From positions 30,734,645 to 30,798,644 of the forward strand of contig NC_057763.1 of NCBI RefSeq assembly GCF_010389155.1: a DNA stretch of 64,000 bases, in the 5' to 3' direction. Both the position numbers and the translations under genes were made by a program. Of this stretch, positions 47,425 through 59,200 are shown one piece after another; position 1 is the stretch's first letter, and each line of letters begins with the position of its first letter. This stretch comes from Erigeron canadensis (lineage: Eukaryota; Streptophyta; Magnoliopsida; Asterales; Asteraceae). The notes below the pieces were generated by a model. That model did not search any database. It was not told the DNA's origin and saw nothing but the letters and a program-made list of their open reading frames with translations.

Positions 47425-50400
47425 ATGTTGAAAAACACTACTCAAGACCCAACTGGTCTCCCTTTACAAGAAAAAGTAGTGCATAAGAATACGACGGCAC
47501 GAGCCATAGAGCTCGCGATCCTTTCTCTTCTCGTCTCCTTACTTGTTTATCGAGTTATATCTTTCAAAGACCAACACCACTACCTCCCATGGCTGCTTGC
47601 ATTTTTTTGCGAGTCGTGTTTCACCGTTATATGGGTTCTTTCTGTGTCTACTAAATGGAATCAATCTGCCACCATAACATACCCGGAACGACTTTCAAAG
47701 AGGTAAAATCTGAATTCAAACTTTTCAATCTTGAGTTTTTTTTAATTAATAATGTGCCTAGCTAGCTAGCTACAAGTACGTACGTACGTGTTTCAGGGTA
47801 AAAGAGTCAGAATTTCCAGCAGTTGACATATTTGTCACCACGGCCGATCCTATTCTGGAACCAGCCATCATAACAATGAACACGGTGTTATCATTGTTAG
47901 CTGTCGATTTTCCAGCTAACAAATTAGCCCTTTATTTATCCGATGACGGCTGCTCACCAATTACATTTTATTCACTTGTTGAGACAACAAAGTTTGCAGA
48001 ACTTTGGGTCCCTTTTTGCAAAAAGTATAACGTTCAAGTTAGAGCTCCGTTTCGATACTTTACTCACGATTCCACGCCATTAGAAAACGACTCATTAGAG
48101 TTCCAAAAAGAATGGAAAAAGATGAAGGTAGTATAAATTTTTCTAACACATTTTCTCTAATTTTCTTTCTTCTCTCTTCCCATTTGATTTGTTTTTTATT
48201 TGCTTTTGCTTAATTTTATTATGCTTCTCTATGATTATCTATAACAAAACTTATTTACGAGTCTATATCTATACATACATGTATAAAATAAGTACAAAAA
48301 TTTGCATATTCGTACAAAATGCGCACCAGATACAGATCTTACTTGGAACGTGGTTAATTAGTACATGTTCTACTAGAGCTTTAAATCATTCCCACGTATT
48401 AAATTCAGTTCGTTAGATATTACAGTAGTATTCAACAATAAAGTCTGTATATATGTTTTAGACGTACGTACGGATTCTTGTCTCTTGGGGTCCAATAATA
48501 TATTATGATAAATGCATATTGTGTGGCTAGCTAGCTAGCTGATGTAGCTAGTGTGTTGGTGGTGCCCAATTTCGTTACGTCAAATATGATTGTTTTCTGC
48601 ATGCAAGTGGCGGTACCAAAATGGGGCAAGATGGGCCAATGTCCCTAAAAATTTGAATTTTAATTATCATGTATTTGTAAAAAAAAAAATGAATTTTAAG
48701 TTTTGTATCTTCTGATTTTATTTTTTTTTTCATTGGAGATTTTAATTTTGTACTTTTTCAGATTTTTTTTCCTAGTACCACCTAATTAGTCTATTGTACA
48801 TTTTAACATGCTCTATATATCTTTTGCGTATATCATTTAGAATGAATATGGGGATCTTTGCACAAAAATTGAAAACGCATCTAAGAGGACGTCGTTCCCA
48901 TGTGATCAAAATTCAGAATTTGCTGCTTTCCGTGATGTCCATCGCTCAAACCATCCTGCTATCATCAAGGTATGTATTACTATATTCGAGCACTCCCAGA
49001 TGCTAGCTAGTTAAATCACGCACGTAACACAAAATCTTGTGACATATGGTGAATATATAAGGTGTCAAATCTAGATATACAGGCTGATGTTTAATAGACA
49101 ACTTTGCTATGTGAATATCGGATCTAGCCTAAACTTGAAATCCACAACGAGCTTGACATGCCAAAAATGTCTTGTTGAAGAGACTACGTACAGAAACGAT
49201 GAACTTTGTTACAATAGTATTCTTATAACTAGGTGATACCTGTGTGTTGCATCGAATTATTCTGTTTTCTAATATAATTCATCGTAAATGACATGTAATA
49301 AAAATAATCTTAACAAAAATAAATTTCATTAATTGAAAATCTAATTATTTATATATAAAAAAAACATATTATGAACACTGGTAAAATGAATATCTATTTA
49401 TAATAATTTTTCCCCCCTAAACAAGTCATCTCATCTCACTTTTTTATTGTTTTTGTTTTTTATTTTTGCCATTAATGGATGCCGTTAGGTGAACCAAAAT
49501 TGTGTAATATCACGCCGTGAAACAACACGACTAACGTTTTCATTGGTCTTCTCATATGTACAATAGTTTATCAGTACTCAACAGACATCAAATAATAACC
49601 ACCAAATACTTTACAAGATTTCAAGAATCATGGTATAAAGTTTTAAAGGATTAATCATTCCATTACTTTTTAATTCGACTTTCAGTATACATGCGGTATA
49701 AACAGAAATTGAGCACATTCCTAATCTTTCAGATTCCATATTTACCTTTTTGATTCTTGATAATGTCTAAGCAAAAGACCTCGCAAAACTCTTTCAGTCA
49801 TTTGTATAAGGAAAAATAAGCTTATGATTATGTAAAGAAAAGCTTATGATAGTAAAAAAAAATATTTAAAATATTATTATTTGAGAAAACGACTATATAA
49901 CCAATAAATTAAAAAAAGGTTTTTTTTTAGTTGGCAACGGTCAAATGGACCCACTCAACATCGTCACTCTCTTATCGCTTTGTCGAAAGATCTAATTGAG
50001 GAGGCCGACGGAAGATTTCGTGCTGACATTTCACAAAACCGATGACACTTTGGTGGACACTGAAGAGACTATTGGCACGAGTCAATGTTATGAAGTTTAG
50101 CTACATTTTATGTGTATTTTAGATAAAATAAGTATACAAGTTTGTTTCTAATTGTTAAATTTTGGTAATTATTGTAGGTTATATCAGAGAACAAAGAAGG
50201 TAGTTCGAACAACTTGCCTCACATAATTTACATCTCAAGAGAGAAGAATCCCAAACATCAGCATTATTACAAAGCTGGAGCTATGAACGTTCTGGTTAGT
50301 CGGCATCATATTTGTTAATTTTAAACACCATTATTTACATTAAAAGTCATAATGACATATCTGTGTCTCTTTGATGTTAATAAATGCATCTCTATCTGTT

Positions 50401-53400
50401 TATATATATATATATATATACATCTATACTACTTATATAAACAAACTACTCTTTCCCCATTCAACTCTCTACCTTTAAATTACCTAATATACCCTTTACA
50501 TTTAAACTACCTCCACACACCTTATCCCTGAAATTCTGAAATTATCCTTAATAAAAAAAAACCCACAATTACCTAAAACCCCTATTGTTATAAAATCCCC
50601 ATTAACTCTAAACTTATTGTTGAAGGTATTATTACAAATAAAAAAAAACATTTTAATTGTCATAGATTATATTACAAAATGTTTAAACAACAATTACCTT
50701 TTTATAATTCACGAAATTACGAACCAATTATGTCCTTTGTATATTCGTATTAAATTTTAATCTTTGATTATTTATTTTTTAATTGCCTTGGTCTCCTCCC
50801 ATACAATTGTAAGTGGTTATTTTTCATGGTTTGTGTTTGCACTTCATTATTCTTTTGCACCTAATACGCGACTTATTTTTAGAATGATATATACGGTTGG
50901 ATCCTGTATTGACGCATCTCAGGAAAGTAAACTGAATGCTATAAACCGTTACGGTGTCTAAAGTATTATAGACCGTCGCCGCTGCAACGCGCGGGCACCA
51001 CTCTAGTATACATACATACATACATATAATATTTTAAAAAATTATGATAATCAACAAGCTAGCTATAAAAATTTGCATTATTGTATCTCCAATATATAGA
51101 CGCATTGATACACTATGCAAAATTTCATTTGATGCAAAAACATCTATAGTAACTAATCGGTATTGTTGTGATTTTGAACATTTTTATGTATCAAAATATT
51201 GTTAGACACTTCATTTGTGTTGTTAATGTCAGGGTTATTTAAAATTCATCAATTTATAATTTTTATTTTAACTTTTGAAATGTTTTTATTGTTTCTGAAA
51301 TACGAACGTTTGGATGTGAATATAATCCTATATTTAAATATAGTATATACCTATAATATATATATAGGTTTTAGGTAAAATAAAACAAGTATTATAGGAA
51401 AACATGTAAAATAATAAATTTTCGAGTCACCGTGCATTATAAAAATCATCGTGCATCAATGCATATGTGAATCTCCGTGCATCACCTTAGTTGTTTTACT
51501 TTAATACTTCTTTTATAATAACTAACCTTTATATATATATATATATGTGTGTGTGTGTGGAATTATGAAGATGATAACACTGTTTCACATTATACGCAGA
51601 CTAGAGTTTCAGGAGTGATGACAAATGCCCCTCTAATGTTGAATGTAGATTGTGATATGTATGCAAACAATCCACAATTGTTTCTTCACGCGATGTGTAT
51701 GGTGTTCGGTTTCAACAATGATGAATATGGTTTTTTCCAGTTCCCACAAGCTTTTTATGACGGATTAAAAGATGACCCTTTTGGGAATCAACTTGCTAAT
51801 TACTATGTAAGCATATTTACATCCAATTTTTCTCTATATTTAGAGATAAGATAGAAATATGATTGTAGATGACCTTAGGGCTGTATTTAATGTGCATAAA
51901 AACACTTGTACTTTCCATATTAAAAGCCCATCCCTGATTTTCATGATAAATGTACAAATAATTTATGCACCTTAAATACAGTCCTAAGGGCTGTATTTAG
52001 CAAACCCCTTTAAAAAATCACCCGAATTTGTCGTAACTTTGTTGTTGCGTTTATAGTATTTTATAAACGGGGTAGCATCACTTCAAGGGATCTTTTATGG
52101 TGGATCAAATTGTTTCCACAGAAGAATGGTTATGTATGGCTCATCACCGAATCGTACGACAAAATTTGGTAGTTAAAGTTATTGTTTCTTTGGTATTTTT
52201 ATGTTGGTGGCCATATTTGAATTCTAAATGTATGTCTAATTAAACTTTAACTTAAGTATCCATATTTTGCTTTGGTTAAATAGGAAACATGGATAATGAA
52301 AGTCTACATAAAAGCTTTGGAAAATCAATTGAGTTAAGGGAATCGGCAGTTCAAGTTTTGTCCGGATCGAATACAACTATACAAAGGCGAAGGTCTCCAA
52401 CTAGTTTAATTGAGGTAGCAATCCTTGTAGCCAGTTCCACCTACGAGTATGGTACGTCGTGGGGCACAAAGGTAAGAGGGAGTACTTAATGATCGTATAT
52501 AAGCTTATAGTGTATAAGTGGTCGATTTGGGTTTTTAAATGAAATATGGTTACGATACTTGTTGGTTTTTTAAAATCTATTCGCAGATAGGTTGGCTTTA
52601 TGGATCTACAGCAGAAGATATTCTAACAGGACTCAACATCCATGGTAGAGGATGGAGATCCGCCATGACCTCACCGGAGCCACTTGCATTTCTTGGTTGT
52701 GCACCTTCAACATATACATCTTCATTAGTACAACAAAGAAGATGGTCCACCGGGCTTTCTGAGGTGTTATTCTCCACTAAGAACCCATTATATCTTACGA
52801 TAAAAGGACATCTTTGGTTTCGACAATCCCTTGCTTACTGTTGGATTTGCTCATGGGGAGTTCGCTCCATTCCAGAGTTATGTTATGCTGCTCTTCCAGC
52901 ATATTGTCTCATCACAAACTCACATTTCCTGCCTAAGATCAATGAACCATCTATTATAATCCCTGTTAGTATTTTCATCATTTACAATCTCTACACGTTA
53001 TGGGAACTCAAACGTTTAGGTATATCACTTCGTACATGGTGGAATTTACAAAAAATGGGAAGAGTAAATGCGATGACAGCTTGGTTTTCTGGATTATTGA
53101 GTGTTATCCTAAAGCTATCACGCTTTTCCCAGACAGTTTTTGAAGTAACATCAAAAGAACAAATCTTGAATGATGGTGATCATGATTCAAATGCAGGTAG
53201 GTTCACCTATGAGAACTCGCCCATGATCATACCTGGTGTTTTCCTTTTGTTGGTCAACATGACCGCATTGGTCAACACAATGTCAAAACTCGCAAAGGCC
53301 AACACGACAGGGGTATCAGGATTAGGAGAGATGTTTTGCAGTGTTTGGCTTATAATATGCTTTTGGGAATTTTTGAAAGGGCTGTTTGGGAATGGAAAAT

Positions 53401-53489
53401 ATGGGATTCCATCATCTATAATTTGGAAAGCTGGAGCTTTGGCTTTATTTTTCGTGCAGTTATGTAGAAGATCATTTCAATTGATTTAG
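47425..53489 (+). CDS. CSLH: Cellulose synthase-like protein, CSLH/CSLB clade, complete, 8 exons
   Basis: A family-2 processive glycosyltransferase expected in Golgi or plasma membrane, making a cell-wall beta-glucan; the product is not settled for eudicot members. Exons are 47425-47702, 47797-48127, 48841-48969, 50178-50294, 51600-51806, 52057-52168, 52284-52471 and 52587-53489. All are GT-AG with closing phases, giving 754 aa, the usual CSLH length. Two N-terminal membrane helices lie at about 28-47 and 55-75. Next come DDG (142-144), DCD (302-304), the ED of the usual TED motif (464-465, here AED) and QQRRW (503-507), then five to six C-terminal helices. The wording of [25 protein letters not shown] and [22 protein letters not shown] blocks matches CSLH/CSLB. 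Introns 2, 3, 4 and 5 carry transposon sequence. The start is the first ATG before the helix. CSLB is the alternative name. Confidence 0.92.
48606..48783. mobile_element. hAT MITE, CAGRGGCGGTA family, decayed copy 3 in CSLH intron 2
   Basis: AGTGGCGGTACCA at the left and TAGTACCACCT at the right resemble the ends of copies 1 and 2. The interior has GGGGCAAGATGGGCCAATG. The 8-bp duplication is not clear, so it is probably older. Confidence 0.5.
49229..49262 (-). mobile_element. Helitron 3' terminus in CSLH intron 3
   Basis: The minus strand reads CGATGCAACACACAGGTATC then ACCTAG before T (49229). This is a mutated form of the CCCGTGCAACGCACGGGTATCACCTAG-type end widespread in plants. The 5' end of this element was not located within the intron. 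Confidence 0.45.
50423..51006 (+). mobile_element. Helitron family A, plus-strand copy in CSLH intron 4
   Basis: It starts after A with TCTATACTACTTATATAAAC and ends CGCTGCAACGCGCGGGCACC then ACTCTAG before T, 584 bp. The 5' end matches the minus-strand copy at 28426-28730 almost base for base over 25 bp. Both copies have the pyrimidine-rich ACTCT..CCC segment that follows. No Rep/helicase is encoded. It lies in sense orientation to CSLH, clear of splice sites. Confidence 0.85.
51873..52012. mobile_element. Small MITE, CTAAATACAGC family, copy 2, in CSLH intron 5
   Basis: It matches 28153-28303 through GGGCTGTATTTAATGTGCAT, CTTTCCATATTAAAAGCCC, AATTTATGCACCTTAAA and GGGCTGTATTTAGC. It fills most of the 250-bp intron and ends about 45 bp before the exon 6 acceptor. 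Confidence 0.72.
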
Positions 53490-53908
53490 ATCAGTACTAT
53501 CAAATCATGATTTTATATGTATTATATGTGTATTTAGAATAGCATAGTATTATTTAAGAATCTTTTTGGATCATTATGTAACACTGCTAAAATAATTATT
53601 TAAGGACCATTTAAAGGAGGTTTCAAAATGATCAAGTGTTTAACCTTGTGAAGAACCGACATAAGATATTTCAGCTATAGTAAGCTTTTAGGTTTTTAGA
53701 TTTTCGCCATTAAACTTTGAGGTTATTAGGTTTTCGCCACAAGTTTTTCTTCTCTTGTACACTTTGCCACCTCCATGTAACCTACATCTTCATCTATTTT
53801 TTTATATGTATAAGCTTATCAAGACAGGGAACAACCCAATCTCATAAATCATCTAATAAATAATTTAAATAATAACCCATAAAAATCTAAGTCTAACTAA
53901 AAGCTTTC

Positions 53909-53957
<49 letters not shown>

Positions 53958-54671
53958 TATGTTTTTAATATTCTTGAAAATTTTGAAAGTTTTGAGGTTA
54001 GGATGCTAACGTTGCATAATCATCTTCGAATAGAGTTTTTTTTCCTCCAAGCTTCGAGTTAGCAGTTGTTTGTCCTAAATTCGTTAAAGAAATACTTAGG
54101 AAAACTATATGCTTTCTTAAAGACAATACCGACCATTTGAGCTTGACCTTTTTGATTAAGTGTATGCCATCTGATCTTTCTACTGCTCAAGCTAACCAAT
54201 ATCACATGAGCTAAGTACCTACACTTTTCGTAAAACCTTTTCTTGGAATGTATATATATATTTGGAACGTTTTTAATAAGCAAAATTGAAATGTTTATAA
54301 GAAACAAGTATTAACGTTTTTTTTAGAATGATATTGTTTAAATCCTTCCAAATATATTACTAACACAACTTAAAATAAATACATCATCTCATTTTAAAAC
54401 GATAACTGATGCCTTGTACTTCGGGGCTCGAACTTTACTAGTGGGTATTAAGACTACTTATGTTCAAAAGTATTATAACTCATGGATGTAATTAATTCTA
54501 TAAAATGTCTAGGTTATGTTAAGATCTTTTCAAATGTCTATACAATGTAGTAAATTTTTAAATCCTGGTTATTAGGTATATCTGACCAATTAATAACTTA
54601 TCAACGACCTTTTATATGATTACACATATAACCGAAAGATATCCAATAACCATAAATTGAAAGTCTATTAC
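53490..54671. other. CSLH 3' flank; AAT microsatellite
   Basis: The first 150 bp should hold the CSLH 3' UTR. An uninterrupted AAT trinucleotide run of about 16 units lies at about 53909-53957. At about 54485-54670 the sequence resembles one arm of the foldback element at 24582-24863 (AAAATGTCTAGGTTATG, AAATCCTGGTTATT). No gene. Confidence 0.55.
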
Positions 54672-55309
54672 ATTACATGTAGGGGTGAGTACGGTTCGGT
54701 TTGAGTCAGTTTTTGACCAAAATCCAAAACCGAACTGTTATAAATCGATTTTTGAAAACTAAATCCATTGGGTTTCGGTTTTTTCGATTTCATTTTTATT
54801 GGATTGGGTCTATTTCGATTCGGTTTTAGTCGAGTTTTAACCACTAGTCGTATGAGCCAACTTGAGCTATATATATTTATAAGTTTATACCCTATGATTA
54901 CATTAAATAAGTTGTACAATATTCAAATACTTAATTCAAACAAACTTCATATATAAATATTTATATCTTTGCACGTTGTTTCGATAAGCAACTATTAAAC
55001 CGAAGCAATCTTGTTGTGTATTTTTACCTAAAACAAATAAATGATATGTTTTATACACTTTTAAATACAAATATGTTAACATATTTGCCAAAAATGAGTA
55101 ATAAAATGATATAAATATATTATTGGTTCGCTTCGGTTTTTATGGTTCGGTTTTTCATATGAAATCAAAACCGAACCATAACTTTTGGTTTTTTGAAAAA
55201 CCAAAACCAAAAACAATCGTTTTTTCCGTTTCGATTTCTTCAGTTTGAATTTTTCGGTTTTCATGGTTTATTTTGTTTTGATTCGATTTTTGCTCACCCT
55301 AATTACATC
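54672..55309. mobile_element. Non-autonomous hAT, TAGGGGTGAG ends, 8-bp duplication
   Basis: The element is 54680-55301 (622 bp), beginning TAGGGGTGAGTACGGTTCGG and ending GATTTTTGCTCACCCTA. Flanks are ATTACATG and ATTACATC (7 of 8). Both ends are dense in CGGTTCGGTTT-type motifs around an AT-rich centre. A 5'-truncated second copy lies at 55655-56045. Confidence 0.75.
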
Positions 55310-55344
55310 ATGTTACGAATCTTTCTTCCGCCCTTAAAAAAATT

Positions 55345-55590
55345 ACCCCACATGTCCCATTTTAATTATCCTATTTTGATTGGTCAAGTCTTTTTCATCT
55401 AACTTTGACTGTAAATATCTTTGTTTGTATTATATAATAGTTTATGAAAGTTATATCAATGAACAGTACACTTAAAACTCAATCAATTAATATATGTTAT
55501 AACAAGTGTTACATAACACAAACAAAAAATAATTACGGTCAAAGTTTAAAGAAAGAGACTTAAAAAGTCAAATTAGGACAAATATGTGTA
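55345..55590. mobile_element. Decayed Stowaway-like MITE between two hAT copies
   Basis: CCCATTTTAATTATCCTATT at the left mirrors AAGTCAAATTAGGACAAATATG at the right. The body has CTTTGACTGTAAATATC and GGTCAAAGTTTAAAGAAAG, in the order seen in 36508-36762. Confidence 0.5.
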
Positions 55591-55654
55591 TCTTCCAAAC
55601 AATGCTAATAACAACAACATTACAATAATGACAATAAATCCATTAAAATTAGTT

Positions 55655-56045
55655 GTAGAATATTCAAATACTTATTTCAAACAAACTTCATATATAAATA
55701 TTTTTATCTGTACGGGTTGTTTCGATATGCAAATATTAAACCGAGGCAATCTTCTTAATTCTTTTTTTTTTACCTAAAACATATAAATGATATTGTTTTA
55801 TATACTTATAAATTAATACAAATATGTTAACATATTTGTCAATTATAATCAAGTAAACTATATATATTATTGGTTCGTCTCGGTTTTTATGCTTCGATTT
55901 TTCATATGAAACCAAAAACGATATTTTATATGAAATCAAAAAACTGAACCACAACTTTTAGTTTTAAAAAACTAAAACCAAAAATCATTGATTTTTTGGG
56001 TTTGAATTTTTTTGTTTTTAGTTCGGTTTCTTTTGTCACCCATTT
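55655..56045. mobile_element. Second, truncated copy of the 54680-55301 hAT element
   Basis: Shared with 54905-55290: ATATTCAAATACTTA, ACAAACTTCATATATAAATA, GGTTGTTTCGATA, CAAATATGTTAACATATTTG and ATTATTGGTTCG. It ends TTTTGTCACCCA near the BMS1 promoter. The left TAGGGGTGAG part is missing. Confidence 0.65.
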
Positions 56046-56074
56046 ACATGTTCCGAATCTTTCTTCCGCCCCTC

Positions 56075-56192
56075 AAACCCTTACAAATCTCGCACCCATA
56101 GGGCCGACCCACCCCCTTCCCATCATTTTTTGGGCCTAATTTACAATTCCACATTTGCGGTTTATCACATCTTCCCCCTCCCCTTAAACCCT
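56075..56192 (+). promoter_or_regulatory. Telo-box and site II motifs in the BMS1 promoter
   Basis: AAACCCT cores (telo-box-like) lie at 56075-56081 and 56186-56192. A TGGGCCTAA site II element lies at 56131-56139, all within 175 bp of the BMS1 start codon. Telo-box plus site II is a known combination in plant ribosomal-protein and ribosome-biogenesis genes, fitting the gene that follows. Confidence 0.6.
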
Positions 56193-56249
56193 CACCATTA
56201 AACAAGCTTCTACCATCGCCGCCGACCACCGTAATTACACACAGTAACC

Positions 56250-59200
56250 ATGGACCGATCTCAGAAATCTCACCGGACTCGCCAGTCCGGTCCTTCCGCC
56301 AGGAAAAAATCCGATACTGATAAGAAGAAACGCGACATCACTCAAGATAAAAATCAAAACCCTAAGGTTATATATATATACACACACATATATATACACT
56401 TTATTAGTTTTTTGTATATGTAGTTATAATAATAATAATAATTATGAATTAGTTATAACTTAGCAAGTGGCAATATTGTAATTAATAGGTATTTGAAGTG
56501 ATAAATTTTAAGGCTTTATTGAATTTTTGATATAGGAAATTTGATATTATGTATAGAAAAGTAATGATTTTTATTTTGTTTTTGTAAGTTGAAATATAAA
56601 GTAAAAATCTTTGGAATGTTGTGCAGGCATTTGCGTTTAATTCGAAGGTGAAAGCGAAAAGGTTACAGTCACGGGCTACCGAAAAGGAACAACGTCGGTT
56701 GCATATACCGACTATTGATCGTAACATTGGTGAACCGGCTCCTTATGTTATTGTTGTACATGGTCCTCCCCAGGTTCGGAAATGTTATATTCTTAACCAA
56801 TTAGTGTGGAAAGATTGGATTTTTGAACTGTATAGTGTGTAAATATATGCTTTTTTGTTGTTGGTATGTTAGAAAGATTTGATTTTTGAACTGTATAGTG
56901 TGTAAATATATGCTTTTTTGTTGTATGGAAAGATTGGATTTTTGAACTGTATAGTATGTAAATATTTGCTTTTTTTGATGTTGGTACATTAGAAAGATTG
57001 GATTTGTGAAATGTATAGTGTGTAGGTATTTAATTTTTTTTGGTATTTTAGGTTGGGAAGTCTTTACTTATAAAGTGTCTTGTTAAGCATTACACCAAGC
57101 ATAATATACCGGATGTACGTGGTCCACTGACTATTGTCTCAGGTATGTGTATTAGATATTATTATGCTGTTTGGAGGATATTGTAGCGTTCATGAAGTTT
57201 GAAACGTGTCACTTTTTTTCGCGTTATAGGTAAGCAAAGGCGGCTACAGTTTGTTGAGTGCCCAAATGATATTAATGGTATGATTGATGCTGCGAAGTAT
57301 GCCGATCTTGCACTACTGCTTATTGATGGTAGCTATGGTTTTGAAATGGTGAGTCTTTTACTCTAATATTTGGGTAACTTCTAATCCTAAAAGTTTTTAA
57401 TTTGGTGTGTATATGAAAATTTAATATGGAAACGGAACACATTTTGCAGGAAACTTTTGAGTTCCTTAACATTATGCAAGTTCATGGATTCCCCAAGGTT
57501 ATGGGTGTTCTTACACACCTTGATAAGTTTAAGGATGTTAAGAAACTTAAAAAGACAAAGCAAAGGCTTAAACATCGGTTCTGGACCGAGATTTATGATG
57601 GGGCCAAGTTATTTTATCTATCTGGTCTGATTCATGGAAAGTGAGTGTCTTATTATCTATTCATATGCTTTTTTTTTTCATTGAACTAGAGCTGGCAATT
57701 TTGACCCTTTCAATTGGTAAACAGGTATGTCAAACGTGAGGTTCATAATCTTGCAAGATTTATTTCTGTTATGAAGTTTCATCCTCTATCTTGGAGAACG
57801 TCTCATCCTTATGTTCTAGTAGATCGATTTGAAGACGTCACGCCTCCAGACAGAGTGTCCACAAATAAGAAGTGTGATAGAAACGTGACATTATATGGTT
57901 ATTTGCGCGGCTGCAACATGAAGAAAGGAACTAAGGTGCATATTGCTGGTGTGGGTGATTATAGTGTAGCTGGTTTATCAGGTTTAGCCGATCCTTGTCC
58001 TTTACCTTCAGCTGCAAAAAAGAAGGGGTTACGTGACAAAGAGAAGCTATTTTATGCACCTATGTCTGGTATTGGGGATCTCTTATATGATAAAGATGCT
58101 GTTTACATAAACATCAATGATCACTTTGTGCAGTTTTCTAAAGTTGGCAATGAAGATGATACCTCGCGAAAAGGTTTATACCTATTTTTATGAAGTTCAC
58201 ATGTAATGCGAAATAACTGATACTGCTAAGGAGGAACTGATATGTATATATGTTTTTTTTGCAGGAACGGATGTAGGCGAATTTCTTGTGAAATCACTTC
58301 AAAACACAAAATTTTCCATTGATGAGAAGTTAAAACAAAGTTCCATCAATTTTTTCAGTCAACAAAACAACAATTCAAGAGAAACTATAAATGGTGACAA
58401 TGAGGACCATTTGAATCATAATAACTCCTTAGAACCTTCGGAGGAACTTAATACTGTTACTTCTGATGAGGAAAGTGATGATGAAGATTTAAATGACTCG
58501 GAAGAAGCAGAAAATGCTAAAGTAGAAAATAATAAAAATAACATTAAGGAGGAAGTTGAGTTCCATAAGGGAAGGACACGGAGAAAGGCAGTATTTGGAA
58601 ATGAAAGTGAGATTGATGATCAAGAGGTAATGTGATCCATACTCGTACATATATATTATTTCATAGTTATATTATTTCGTTGTCTTCTGGCATTCCCATC
58701 TTTAATTGTCTCATAAAAGTTTTGCATAATTTCAGGCCACTGATGAAGATGAAGATGAAGAAGAAGCAGAAGCAGAAGCAAGAGGTGATAATTCAGATGA
58801 TGAATCGTCTTCATACTCAGATTCTTCTGGTGAAGAGGAAGAGGAGAATGACACTGAAGGTATAGTTCACATTTTGTTTTTTACTTAGTTGCAGCATACG
58901 TTGGTGGATCCGGAAATTAACTATGGGAGGCCTAAGTTTTTGTTTTGAAAACCAAAGATCACAAACGAAGTTCGAAGCATCATTTAAACCGTTTAAAAAA
59001 TAACATAAACAGTACTACAAAGTATCAAAACACCTAAACAGCTTGTGAACAGTTCAGACAGCACCTAAACAACTTGAAATAGACATAACGTTTTCAAACA
59101 TTGCCTGAATACTAAAATGGTACAAAAATTGACTGAACATCACCCAATCCTCCAGTTATTCCAGACAAAATTATGCTTAAATTTCTAGTAAACTTTTGTT

